Shown here: in pieces, positions 1 to 7,704 of the stretch | Position numbering within the stretch: the first letter of the stretch is position 1 | Layout: each line of letters begins with the position of its first letter | Source of the DNA: Methanoregula sp. UBA64 | Lineage (GTDB): Archaea; Halobacteriota; Methanomicrobia; Methanomicrobiales; Methanospirillaceae | Assembly: GCF_002502735.1 (NCBI RefSeq) | Contig: NZ_DAQC01000001.1 | Span: 1,247,212-1,311,211 of the forward strand | Length of the DNA: 64,000 bases | Direction: 5' to 3' | Notes under the pieces: model-generated | Databases searched by the model: none | What the model was told of the DNA's origin: nothing | The model's input: the letters and a program-made list of their open reading frames with translations, nothing else | Program-made: the position numbers and the translations under genes

Positions 1-453
1 CGGTGCAAGGCCGAGCTGCTTCATGTAGGTCTGGTTGTCCCAGAACAGGTACTCCTCGACCATAACGCCGTCCTTCCAGCGCCCGATGGTGCACATAGGG
101 AGCTTGAAGGATTTGCCGGTCGGCGGAATCGAGGTCCCGTCCGGCAGGGGCATCGGCTTTGTGAACGTGCCTTCCATCTCACCGATGACCGCAGTCCACT
201 CCCCGGACCCGAACTTGACCGGGTGTTTTTTGATCCGGGTATCCGGTGCGTAGACAAACATTGCGTCGAGATCTTTGATGTGCGTCTCCGCGCCGGTTGT
301 CGTGTGGCCGTCGGGCCAGTGGACGAGGATATCCTTTGCATGGCTCTCTCCAAGATCCTCCCACTTCCGTCCGGTAAATACCCGGAAATCCAGATCGTCG
401 AACGTCTTTATGTGCTGCTCGACGGTCTTGTCCTGCCTGATCTCTTTTGCCAT
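1..453 (-). CDS. SnoaL-like ester cyclase family protein (3' end cut by window edge)
   Basis: The minus-strand frame is open from an ATG at 453 to base 1 (151 codons) and has no stop, so the C-terminus lies outside the window. The end of the visible part reads GRWKDGVMVEEYLFWDN, the signature tail of SnoaL-like polyketide/ester cyclases, small alpha+beta-barrel proteins of the NTF2 fold. The start follows an AGGAGAGAAACC ribosome binding site. It is the last visible gene of the minus-strand cluster CDGSH protein, Rieske ferredoxin, GMC oxidoreductase, and lies about 180 bp beyond the GMC gene. Substrate unknown: most archaeal members are uncharacterised, and the name reflects fold rather than shown activity. 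Confidence 0.75.
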   Translation of the reverse strand, partial: MAKEIRQDKTVEQHIKTFDDLDFRVFTGRKWEDLGESHAKDILVHWPDGHTTTGAETHIKDLDAMFVYAPDTRIKKHPVKFGSGEWTAVIGEMEGTFTKPMPLPDGTSIPPTGKSFKLPMCTIGRWKDGVMVEEYLFWDNQTYMKQLGLAP

Positions 454-635
454 GGTTTCTCTCCTCCTTTTTTCATTCCCCCGCACGGTGGCGGGTCCTT
501 GTTCAACGTTCTTACACGTCCGGCTGGACATCTTTGCCGGCGGTTTTCCTGTTACCGGCCGGCACGTCATCTGCCCGGATTGCGATCGCCAACGTATACA
601 GGACACGGCATTACGGGTTCCGGACGCTGGTACGG

Positions 636-2261
636 TCAGTGCTTCTCCGACCGGATGATATAGGCGGCCATCTCCCCGATGTAGGTGACCGGTGCCATCG
701 TATGCCCGCGGTTCACCTGAGGCATGATGGATGCATCCGCAACCCGCAACCCTTCCACACCGCGGACCCGCAGGTGGGAATCCACCACGGCCAGGGGGTC
801 TTTTGTAAGATCGCCGATACGTGCGGTTCCAACGGGGTGGAATACGGTGCTGGCTTCGCTGCGGATAAAGGCTTCAATCTCGGCGTCACTTGCATCCACG
901 GCAGGGTGCACCTTTTCCGTATAGGGCAAAAGCGCCCGGGTTTTCGTGAGCTCCAGCACATACCGCACGCCCTTGATAAACCGTCTCATGTCATCCGGGT
1001 TGCTGAAATAATTCGGATCGATGAGGGGCTTGTCATGGGGGTCTGCCGAGGCCAGCAGGACGTTTCCTCTGCTTTTGGGGATCATCAGGATCACCGCAAG
1101 GGAGTACCCGCTCCTCTCTACGATAGTCCCCGCTCCCGCAAACTCTTTTTCAGAACCGGTCGCGGAATGGACATACTGCAGGATCACTTCAAAGTCCGGG
1201 CCGGTGTGTGTCCCGTCGCTCGAAACCAGGCCGGCCGCCGGGCCGGGATAGTAACAGGCAGGCCCGGTCTGTTCTTTTCGCCACTGTGCTATGGCCTCGT
1301 CGCTCGTTGGGTTAAACCGGGTATCCGGGAGGGGAACGGGAGAGAGGGCCCGGGGGTACACCATCAGGTGATCGTTGAGATTTTCACCGACGCCCGGGAC
1401 ATCCGCAACCACAGGGATGCCGTGCTTTGCCAGTTCCTTTTTAGGCCCTATTCCTGACAGTTTCAGGATCTGCGCCGTGTTATAGGTTCCCGCCGATAGA
1501 ATGACTTCGGCACGTGCCGTGATCTGCTGCACAGTGCCCTGATGTTCAGCTTCAACGCCCACTGCCCGGTTTCCTTTGAAGATTACTTTGCGGACAAAGG
1601 TATCGGTCCGGACTTTCAGGTTGGGCCTTTTACGGATCTCGTCGGACAAGTAACTGTCCGCAGGGGTACGCCGGACCCTGTTGAGGTAATCTTTCTGGAC
1701 AACATCGGCCTGATACGGATTTTCAGCCTGGAAATCCCCGATGCTGCCGAACCCGGCTTCCTTGAATGCCTCAAGCAGGGTATGGACAAATTTCGTTGGA
1801 TACGCTGAATCTTCCAGGTGTACCTTGCCGCCTTTTCCCCGGTACCGGGTCGGTCCCTTGTCGGTATCCTCGATCTTCTGGAACATTTCCAGCGCCTTTT
1901 CGTAATTCCAGCCTTTGGCGCCCTGTTGTTCCCAGAAATCGTAATCTTCCTTTGTCCCCCGCATCCAGAACCCGACGTTGATTGCCGAAGATCCCCCGAC
2001 AACGTGGCCCCGGGGAGAGTAAATTTTCCGGTTGTTCAAGCCCTTTTGCGGTTCTGACTCGTACTGCCAGTCGTAATCAGTTCCCCAGACCTTGAAAAAG
2101 GCTCCCGGTGCCCGGGAAATATCGTTTATGTTCTCCCCGCCGGCCTCCAGCAGCAGGACTGATACATGAGGATCTTCACTCAGCCGGGATGCGACAATCG
2201 GCCCGGATGTGCCGGCCCCGACAATGATATAATCGTAGGTTTGTCTGCTCTCGTTTGCCAT
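636..2261 (-). CDS. GMC-family FAD-dependent oxidoreductase
   Basis: A 541-residue flavoprotein of the glucose-methanol-choline family. The N-terminal Rossmann motif VGAGTSG (about residues 14-20) binds the FAD ADP moiety; PRGHVVGGSSAINV (about 84-97) is the family's first signature. The catalytic region shows HPVGTARIG (His about 475) and the C-terminal NRGHTMAP (Asn 517/His 520), the usual His-Asn/His pair. Length is typical (about 530-560). The start ATG at 2261 has a GGAG site upstream. It sits in a minus-strand run after a Rieske ferredoxin and a CDGSH protein, which suggests that electrons leave the flavin through iron-sulfur carriers rather than oxygen (inference). GMC enzymes oxidise alcohols; the substrate cannot be told. 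The family is unusual in methanogens, so transfer from bacteria is likely. Confidence 0.88.
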   Translation of the reverse strand: MANESRQTYDYIIVGAGTSGPIVASRLSEDPHVSVLLLEAGGENINDISRAPGAFFKVWGTDYDWQYESEPQKGLNNRKIYSPRGHVVGGSSAINVGFWMRGTKEDYDFWEQQGAKGWNYEKALEMFQKIEDTDKGPTRYRGKGGKVHLEDSAYPTKFVHTLLEAFKEAGFGSIGDFQAENPYQADVVQKDYLNRVRRTPADSYLSDEIRKRPNLKVRTDTFVRKVIFKGNRAVGVEAEHQGTVQQITARAEVILSAGTYNTAQILKLSGIGPKKELAKHGIPVVADVPGVGENLNDHLMVYPRALSPVPLPDTRFNPTSDEAIAQWRKEQTGPACYYPGPAAGLVSSDGTHTGPDFEVILQYVHSATGSEKEFAGAGTIVERSGYSLAVILMIPKSRGNVLLASADPHDKPLIDPNYFSNPDDMRRFIKGVRYVLELTKTRALLPYTEKVHPAVDASDAEIEAFIRSEASTVFHPVGTARIGDLTKDPLAVVDSHLRVRGVEGLRVADASIMPQVNRGHTMAPVTYIGEMAAYIIRSEKH

Positions 2262-2321
2262 GGTTTTGCTCCTCCGTTTTCTCTCTTTAAACCCGGACGA
2301 TACGGTTTTTATCCGGCGTTC

Positions 2322-2735
2322 TTACACGTTTACCAGAATATCCATACCCTCAGTCTTCACGTCATAGGACGGCACGTCGTAGGTCTTGATCGAGCTCTGT
2401 GCCGCGGCAATACCCTCAAACATTGCTCCCATCTCTTTTCTCACCGGTTCGGGGCACCCGCTGAATTTCTTGGCAATCCCGGCCAGTTCGAGGACGGGTC
2501 CGGCAACTTTTTTCCCGGTCGTTACATCAAACTTGGAAGCGTGCATGGGGCAGACAACATGAGTACCTTCCAGTTTTCCCCGTGCAAGGCTTGCATTCTC
2601 GTGGCCGCACCGGTCGCCGATGGCATAGAACTTCCCGCCGACATTTGCAATGCAGAGTTCTTTTCCGGCAATCTCAACGTGTTTCATGGTCCCGGGAGAG
2701 ATGTCCCCGGTCTTTGCAACTTTGACAAAACTCAT
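2322..2735 (-). CDS. Rieske [2Fe-2S] ferredoxin
   Basis: A 137-residue soluble Rieske protein. The cluster ligands are visible as Cys43-x-His45 (CGH) and Cys62-x-x-His65 (CPMH), the two-box pattern of Rieske ferredoxins. The frame is open further upstream, but the ATG at 2735 is preceded by AGAGGGAATGT, a good ribosome binding site, and gives the normal domain start (MSFVKVAKTGDI). No signal peptide or membrane segment, so cytoplasmic. It lies 29 bp after the CDGSH gene and 60 bp before the GMC oxidoreductase, both on the same strand, so it probably passes electrons between these partners (inference). The C-terminal about 60 residues go beyond a minimal Rieske domain and are not assigned. Confidence 0.9.
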   Translation of the reverse strand: MSFVKVAKTGDISPGTMKHVEIAGKELCIANVGGKFYAIGDRCGHENASLARGKLEGTHVVCPMHASKFDVTTGKKVAGPVLELAGIAKKFSGCPEPVRKEMGAMFEGIAAAQSSIKTYDVPSYDVKTEGMDILVNV

Positions 2736-2764
2736 ACATTCCCTCTGAAATCTTTGCTTTTTCT

Positions 2765-3466
2765 CTAGTGCTGCACGTGGCTGCCGTCGCAGAACGGCTT
2801 GTTCTCCGACTTCCCGCACCGGCAGAGCGTGAGACGGTTCCGGATATGGTACGGTTTCCCGTCAGCAGATACCACCGGTATCCCGCCCCGTACCCAGAGC
2901 GGCCCATGCTCCCCGCGCGGGGGATACTCGATCACAACGATGGACGGTTCCAGTTCAGGCTCAATGGTTTTTCCGGTCTCCCGATCTTTCATGACCAGCC
3001 TTCCTGACGGGCAGTTGCAGGCCTCCTCGATAGCAATCTCCCGGGCCTCCGGGTTGTCCGACTGTTCGGTGAGCCCCCAGATCCCGCCGGCCCGCATGCA
3101 GAACCGGGCATGGACGCAGAGGTTCTCGTAATCGAGCAGTTCCAGTTCCGGACCCCGGATGATCCGCGGGTGCCGGAGATACGGCTCGTCTCCTGCGGTC
3201 TCGGTCCCGTCAAAGCCGATCTTCGCATGCATCCCGGTACAGAACGGCTTGTTCTCCGAATGGCCGCACCGGCAGAGGGCATAGGTCTCCTGCACCGGGT
3301 ACCGCTTTACCTCCCGCCATGTCCGGCAGTAGCCCTCATCGTCATTGCAGATCTCCATCTGGATGAGGGGCACACCTCCGCTGACGATATAGGGCCCGTT
3401 TTTCGTAACCGTGATCTTCATGGTGTCGTGTCCGGGTTTTTGTGGTTCTTTTGAGGTCTTTGTCAT
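2765..3466 (-). CDS. Two-motif CDGSH iron-sulfur protein
   Basis: A 233-residue protein with two CDGSH-type [2Fe-2S] sites (three Cys and one His each): CRCGHSENKPFCTGMH at residues 65-80 and the canonical CRCGKSENKPFCDGSH at 215-230. In the first, the DGS of the motif is TGM, but all ligand positions are kept. Between them is a Cys-containing block (ENLCVHARFC ... CNCPSG, about 130-175) resembling the divergent ferredoxin-like domain often found in this family. First gene of the minus-strand redox run, divergent from a TrmB regulator. Start uncertain: ATG at 3466 or the ATG 15 codons in (MKITVTKNGPY); neither has a strong ribosome binding site. Likely an electron or cluster carrier. Confidence 0.85.
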   Translation of the reverse strand: MTKTSKEPQKPGHDTMKITVTKNGPYIVSGGVPLIQMEICNDDEGYCRTWREVKRYPVQETYALCRCGHSENKPFCTGMHAKIGFDGTETAGDEPYLRHPRIIRGPELELLDYENLCVHARFCMRAGGIWGLTEQSDNPEAREIAIEEACNCPSGRLVMKDRETGKTIEPELEPSIVVIEYPPRGEHGPLWVRGGIPVVSADGKPYHIRNRLTLCRCGKSENKPFCDGSHVQH

Positions 3467-3620
3467 GAGTGGATCGTGAGAGTCACCAAATGCAGGGCTT
3501 TTTGGTTACCGGCCCGGTATGCACCAGATCCCTCTGCTGCACCGGATCGCAGTTTCCTGCAGCCCGGCAGGTTCTGTTTTCTTTACAATTGTGAATCGCC
3601 CGGTTTGTTCATAAGGATTT

Positions 3621-3648
3621 TGTAACTTATATATGGGGAAATGTTACA
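3621..3648 (+). promoter_or_regulatory. Inverted repeat around the TATA box of the TrmB-family regulator gene
   Basis: TGTAAC (3621-3626) and GTTACA (3643-3648) form a perfect 6-bp inverted repeat with a 16-bp spacer. The spacer contains TTATATAT (3627-3634), a good archaeal TATA box about 26 bases before the ATG at 3660. The layout fits an operator where a dimeric regulator would block or bend the promoter, possibly autoregulation by the adjacent gene (inference). Confidence 0.55.
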
Positions 3649-3659
3649 GTACACCCTAC

Positions 3660-4490
3660 ATGCCTGCTGATAAGAAGACCATCGACCTGCTTGGGACGCT
3701 CGGGCTCTCCGCGTACGAGGCAAAAGCCTATACCGCACTCATAGAGAGGGGGAGCATGACACCCTTTGCCCTCGCAGAGGTCTCGGGGATCCCAAGGACC
3801 AAGATCTACGATACCATCAGACTTCTCGAAGACCGGAAATGGCTCACCGTAGAGAAGGGGAGACCCGGGAAGATCTCCCCGGTCTGTCCCTCGGAAACGG
3901 TGGGCAGCCGCAAATTAAGCCTTGATGCCGAGCTCGACCGGTTAAACGATGATTTTACCCTGTATTATGAGAAACGCGGTGAGAGTGAGCCCCCGAAAAC
4001 CCATATTGTACGGGGACTGGATAACATCGCTGCCACGACTGCCGACATGATGCGGCGGGCAAAGACGAGTCTCAACCTCTTTGGAACCCTCTATTACCCC
4101 GAGGAACTCGAACCGATCAAAGAGCAGCTTGCCGCAGCAAAGCGCAGGGGCGTGGTCATCCGGATCTCGGCAAACAACCCGATCCGGGTAAAAGGGGAGA
4201 TCCTCGATGTACGGGAATCCTTCTCTCCCGTAACCCCGGATATCCAGATCGCCCCGGAACCGTTTATCCGTACCCTGACTATCGACAGCAGGGAGATGCT
4301 CATGATCTTCCCCCTGCCCGAAGACAAGTCCGCAAACCGTACCGATCTCGTTGCCCTCTGGATCGAGAACGAGATGGTGGCAAAAGCGGTAAACAATGTC
4401 TTTAACATTATGTGGGCAAATCCGAACTGGACCGGGACTGGTGCGGGTAAATCCCGCCAGAACCCCCCTAAAAAAAAGAACGCATCCTGA
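3660..4490 (+). CDS. TrmB-family transcriptional regulator
   Basis: A winged-helix regulator of the TrmB family, 276 residues from the ATG at 3660. The N-terminal part (LGLSAYEAKAYTALIERG ... GIPRTKIYDTIRLLEDRKWLT, about residues 10-70) is the TrmB DNA-binding domain. The C-terminal half has the PLD-like sensor layout of sugar-binding family members. An in-frame ATG at 3633 would lie inside the TATA box (3627-3634), so it cannot be the start; the ATG at 3660 is at the distance expected of a nearly leaderless mRNA. Divergent from the CDGSH/Rieske/GMC cluster and convergent with the hydrolase gene, so the cluster is its most likely target. The Lys-rich C-terminus (PPKKKN) is unusual. Ligand unknown. 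Confidence 0.85.
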   Translation: MPADKKTIDLLGTLGLSAYEAKAYTALIERGSMTPFALAEVSGIPRTKIYDTIRLLEDRKWLTVEKGRPGKISPVCPSETVGSRKLSLDAELDRLNDDFTLYYEKRGESEPPKTHIVRGLDNIAATTADMMRRAKTSLNLFGTLYYPEELEPIKEQLAAAKRRGVVIRISANNPIRVKGEILDVRESFSPVTPDIQIAPEPFIRTLTIDSREMLMIFPLPEDKSANRTDLVALWIENEMVAKAVNNVFNIMWANPNWTGTGAGKSRQNPPKKKNAS

Positions 4491-4517
4491 ATACCAGGGC
4501 ATGCGCGGATAATTCCG

Positions 4518-5135
4518 TTACTGCCGGCCAAGGCCGATCATGTACCCGTACCGGGAATACACTTCCTTTACCAGTTCGCCGGCCTTCGGGTTGGTCCACT
4601 CGTGCATCCATTCCGAGACCAGCGATTCTACCGTGATCGGGACGACACCGGCCTGGATCATCCTTTCCACCCCGTACTTGTGGGCGTCCGGTGTGGAGTC
4701 GCCGCCGGCATCTATCAGGCCGTACACCTCGTACCCTTCCCGGATCCCGTGCAGGGCCGTGTAGGCAAAACACATGCTGGTCCAGAGGCCGGAGATCACG
4801 AGCTTCTTTTTGCCGGTCTTTTTAAAGGCGTTCAAGGTCTTCTCGTCCTCGAATGCATCGAAGCTGGGCACGGCACGGGCATACACTTCCTGGCCCGGGA
4901 AGAGATCGGCGATCTCGGCAAGGAACTTCCCGTTGCCTGCCGGGTTGATCGCCGAGAGCACGACCGGGACGTTGAGGATCTGCGCGGCTTTTGCCGCACA
5001 GTATGCCGCGTTCCGGATGATCGTCTTGTCTCCCGATGCAACCCCCGCAAACATCGTGGGCTGGTAGTCCACGAGTACGAGTGCGCTGTTCTTGTCCGTC
5101 AGCAGTTCAAGCCTTCCGTCTTTTTTGTCTGGCAT
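4518..5135 (-). CDS. Isochorismatase-like (YcaC-type) cysteine hydrolase
   Basis: A 205-residue cytoplasmic hydrolase of the isochorismatase-like superfamily. The catalytic triad can be seen: Asp in LVLVDYQP (about residue 23), Lys in KKTGKKKLVISG (about 110) and the nucleophile Cys in GLWTSMCFAYTAL (about 121). The sequence is closest in style to the YcaC subgroup, whose physiological substrate is unknown; nicotinamidase or isochorismatase activity should not be assumed. Start ATG at 5135 has a GGAGGGAAAAT site. Convergent with the TrmB-type regulator gene (28-bp gap), and separate from the lipoprotein gene downstream in map order. Confidence 0.85.
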   Translation of the reverse strand: MPDKKDGRLELLTDKNSALVLVDYQPTMFAGVASGDKTIIRNAAYCAAKAAQILNVPVVLSAINPAGNGKFLAEIADLFPGQEVYARAVPSFDAFEDEKTLNAFKKTGKKKLVISGLWTSMCFAYTALHGIREGYEVYGLIDAGGDSTPDAHKYGVERMIQAGVVPITVESLVSEWMHEWTNPKAGELVKEVYSRYGYMIGLGRQ

Positions 5136-5210
5136 TCCATTTTCCCTCCTTCTGGCTATACCAGTGGATTCCTTCCCTGGCCTAAATAGGTATTGACCAC
5201 GGCAAAGGGG

Positions 5211-5693
5211 CTACCCGATCACGGCGGTATCGTTTTTGGCATCCCAGCCGATGATCTTCTCCGCATGCCCGATGACGGCACCGGTCGACGGGTCGGCGAC
5301 CGCAAGCGAGATATGGACCTGCGGGCGCGGGAGGGTTTCATTCTCGCCGATATAGGTCCAGTACACTTTTGTCCGGTTGCCGGTAACGGTTGTCCCCCGT
5401 TCGTTTACCGTGTAATCCGGGGCATCCCAGATAAGGAAGTGGCCATAGTCTGTTGTCCAGGTGCAGGTGAGGTTTGCCGGCTGGGGCTGCCCGGTAATAT
5501 TCGGAGAGAGGCCGATCCCGGGTGCCGATGACATCTGGACCGTGTAACGGGGGATATCCGGCTGGATGGAAACGGAGAGCAGCGCGGGTGTTGTTGCAGG
5601 AGCTGCCGGGGTGGCGGGGGCAGTCGAGGTACACCCCGCCACAACGATGGCCGCGATACCTACGGCAATAAGGGCAAGGAACGTTATCTGCAT
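5211..5693 (-). CDS. Predicted secreted lipoprotein of unknown function
   Basis: Using the ATG at 5693, which is preceded by GGAAGGT, the product is 160 residues starting with a hydrophobic signal (MQITFLALIAVGIAAIVVAGC) and a lipobox-like VVAGC, so it should be lipid-anchored outside the membrane. A Thr/Ala/Pro-rich linker follows, then a beta-rich domain with motifs LTCTWTTDYGHFLIWD and GNRTKVYWTYIGENE, probably an Ig-like fold. The longer upstream frame (to 5924) overlaps the next gene and is not needed. A TATA-like element on the minus strand (TGTATATAAT, about 5713-5722) fits this start. No function recognised; similar small lipoproteins are common in Methanomicrobiales. Confidence 0.75.
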   Translation of the reverse strand: MQITFLALIAVGIAAIVVAGCTSTAPATPAAPATTPALLSVSIQPDIPRYTVQMSSAPGIGLSPNITGQPQPANLTCTWTTDYGHFLIWDAPDYTVNERGTTVTGNRTKVYWTYIGENETLPRPQVHISLAVADPSTGAVIGHAEKIIGWDAKNDTAVIG

Positions 5694-5800
5694 ACCTTCC
5701 TGTCGTTTTCCGGGATTATATACACGGCGTTGACTGCGAAAATTTTCGCAGGTATGACCGCGGATAAAACAAGGCAGCGTATCCCGCGACCGGCACTGAT

Positions 5801-6178
5801 TCAGGCTTCTTTTCCTTTGAGCACGATCCAGTTCTTCTCCCCGGCTTTTGCGAACCGGAGGAGGACGTACTTCCCGGTGTGCTCTTTCCCGTGGAGCAGG
5901 ACTTCGATCCGCTCGTTCGTCCATGCGAGCGTCTCGTACGTGCCGGCATCGGCAATCTTCACCTCTCCCGCCCCGTACTCGCCCCCGGGGATCGTGCCCT
6001 CGAACGTCCCGTAGGAGAGGGGATGGTCCTCGACCTGTATGGCAAGCCGGCGTTCCCCGGGTTTTTCGGGAAGGCCTTTGGGGACTGCCCAGCTCGCCAA
6101 GACCCCGTCGTGCTCCAGCCGGAAGTCGAAGTGGTGGTGCTTTGAAAAATGTTCGTGGAGCACGAAGGTGTCTGCCAT
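5801..6178 (-). CDS. Standalone DNA ligase D-type 3'-phosphoesterase
   Basis: A 125-residue protein made only of the phosphoesterase (PE) domain otherwise fused to bacterial LigD. The metal-site signature is present: His10, His16, Asp18 and Arg20 in HEHFSKHHHFDFR, followed by LASWAVPKG and QVEDHPLSYG (His52). Characterised PE domains remove 3'-phosphates and 3'-ribonucleotides from DNA ends so that a ligase can act. Standalone PE proteins are known in some archaea. Its start overlaps the thiE stop by one base (TAATG), so it is translated from the thiM-thiE mRNA, an odd partner. No primase, Ku or LigD is nearby; the ligase in this window (56.2 kb) is the archaeal LigI type. Confidence 0.88.
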   Translation of the reverse strand: MADTFVLHEHFSKHHHFDFRLEHDGVLASWAVPKGLPEKPGERRLAIQVEDHPLSYGTFEGTIPGGEYGAGEVKIADAGTYETLAWTNERIEVLLHGKEHTGKYVLLRFAKAGEKNWIVLKGKEA

Positions 6179-6813
6179 TACCGGCGCCCCGCTTTTGCCG
6201 CTGCGATTCGCTCCCTGAGGTCCCGGGCCGCTGCGGTGATATCCGGTGCTGCCACGACCGCCGAGATCACGGCGATACCGTCCGCACCTGCGGCGATTAC
6301 CTCACCAAGGTTTTCCCGGGTGATCCCGCCGATGGCGATCACCGGGATGGAGACCGCGGCCTTCATCTCCCGCAGGACCACGAGGCCCTGGCCGGGGCCG
6401 GCATTGTCTTTTGATGCTGTTGCAAAGACCGGGCTTAAGGCCACATAGTCTGCCCCCGCCTTTTCGGCGGCAACAGCTTCTGCAACGGTCCCGGCCGAGA
6501 TCCCGATGATAAACGGTCGGGGCGCTCGCAGACGGGCCATGCCCGCTGCCATATCGTCCTGCCCGAGGTGCACACCGTCAGCACCGCAGGCAAGCGCCAC
6601 GTCGAGGCTGTCGTTTACGATAAAGAGCGCCCCGGCCCCGCGGGTGATCGCCCGTATCTCCCGGCCGATGCGGATGAGTTCTTCCGGGGCCCGGTGTTTG
6701 TCCCGGAGCTGGATCGCACCGGCCCCCCCGGCGCAGGCGAGCCGGGCGATCTCCGCATGGGAGCGCCCCTTCCCGATCTGTTCATCGGTGACAACGTAGA
6801 GATCGAGTGCCAT
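6178..6813 (-). CDS. thiE: Thiamine-phosphate synthase
   Basis: A 211-residue TIM-barrel enzyme that joins HMP-pyrophosphate and hydroxyethylthiazole phosphate to give thiamine phosphate. Visible family motifs: QLRDK (diphosphate and HMP site, about residue 35), FIVNDSLDVALACGADGVHLGQDDM (about 62-88), ADYVALSPVFATASKDN (about 120-137) and PVIAIGGIT (about 165-173). Length matches single-domain ThiE. It lies 5 bp after thiM and its stop overlaps the phosphoesterase start, so the three are co-transcribed. Methanogens often use other thiazole and HMP routes; a ThiE/ThiM pair allows salvage of thiazole. Confidence 0.94.
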   Translation of the reverse strand: MALDLYVVTDEQIGKGRSHAEIARLACAGGAGAIQLRDKHRAPEELIRIGREIRAITRGAGALFIVNDSLDVALACGADGVHLGQDDMAAGMARLRAPRPFIIGISAGTVAEAVAAEKAGADYVALSPVFATASKDNAGPGQGLVVLREMKAAVSIPVIAIGGITRENLGEVIAAGADGIAVISAVVAAPDITAAARDLRERIAAAKAGRR

Positions 6814-6818
6814 ACCCG

Positions 6819-7619
6819 TTACACGGTGGTGACTCTGGCGCCGGTCTTGAGATCGGCGGGTTCAAGCGCAGCCATCTCATCGAAGAGCGCAACCTTGAAC
6901 GACCCCGGGCCTGCTGCCCGTGCCGCTGCCCGTTCCCCGGCAAGCCCGAACGCTGCAAGGGCGGTTGCCGCGGCCATGACCCGGTCCGGGGAGACCGCGG
7001 CGCAGACACCGGTGACCGATGAGGCCATGCAGCCGGTCCCCGAAATGGTTCCCATCATCGGGTGGCCGTTCTTTACAAAGAGGACGCGTTTCCCGTCGCT
7101 CACGATATCGGTTGCCCCGCTTGCAACAACCGTTATCCCGGAGGATTCAGCGTAGTCACGGACAATGCCGACAATGTCGCCGGTGACTCCTGCCGAGTCC
7201 ACGCCGCGGACCTTTGCGTTGGCACCGGCAAGTGTACCGATCTCGCCGGCATTGCCTTTGACAATCGCGATATCGAGTTTGTCAAAGAGGCGCCGGGTGC
7301 TCTCGGTCCGGAGCTTTGTTGCACCGGCACCGACCGGATCGAGCACCACCGGGATCCCCCGCTCGTTTGCCGCCTTCCCGGCAAGGATCATGCTCTCGAT
7401 GATCCCGGCATTGAGCGTCCCGATGTTTAAGACAAGCGCCCCGGCAAAGCCCGCCATCTCCCCGGCCTCTTCCCGGGCATCGGCCATGACCGGCGCTCCC
7501 CCGGCGCAGATGGTGATGTTGGCGCAGTCGTTCACGGTCACGTAATTGGTGATATGGTGGATGAGGGGGTGCTGTTCCCTTGCCCTGGAAAAGACGTCAG
7601 AGAAGATCTGGTTGTCCAT
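6819..7619 (-). CDS. thiM: Hydroxyethylthiazole kinase
   Basis: A 266-residue ribokinase-like enzyme that phosphorylates 4-methyl-5-(2-hydroxyethyl)thiazole for thiamine salvage. Motifs: LIHHITNYVTVNDCANI near the N-terminus (about residues 18-34), VLDPVGAGAT (about 115-125) and the C-terminal GTGCMASSVTGVCAA with the anion-hole glycines and catalytic Cys. The frame is open to 7772 but the ATG at 7619, with GGTGACTACC upstream, gives the family start (MDNQIFSDVFSRAREQHPLIHH). First gene of the thiM-thiE-phosphoesterase unit. I looked for a TPP riboswitch in the short leader (7620-7700) and saw no recognisable THI element. Confidence 0.93.
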   Translation of the reverse strand: MDNQIFSDVFSRAREQHPLIHHITNYVTVNDCANITICAGGAPVMADAREEAGEMAGFAGALVLNIGTLNAGIIESMILAGKAANERGIPVVLDPVGAGATKLRTESTRRLFDKLDIAIVKGNAGEIGTLAGANAKVRGVDSAGVTGDIVGIVRDYAESSGITVVASGATDIVSDGKRVLFVKNGHPMMGTISGTGCMASSVTGVCAAVSPDRVMAAATALAAFGLAGERAAARAAGPGSFKVALFDEMAALEPADLKTGARVTTV

Positions 7620-7704
7620 GGTAGTCACCGGATATACCGGTAGATTGGGCGGGGGGCGTAATAAACCGTGGCTGATCGGCAAAAAAGCGGAGGCGGGAAG
7701 AGTC

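Noticed and set aside
223..663. Plus-strand open frames over the GMC and SnoaL genes
   Set aside because: They are shadow frames opposite the recognisable minus-strand genes.
7620..7700. Possible TPP riboswitch upstream of thiM
   Set aside because: No conserved THI-element cores could be seen in this short leader.
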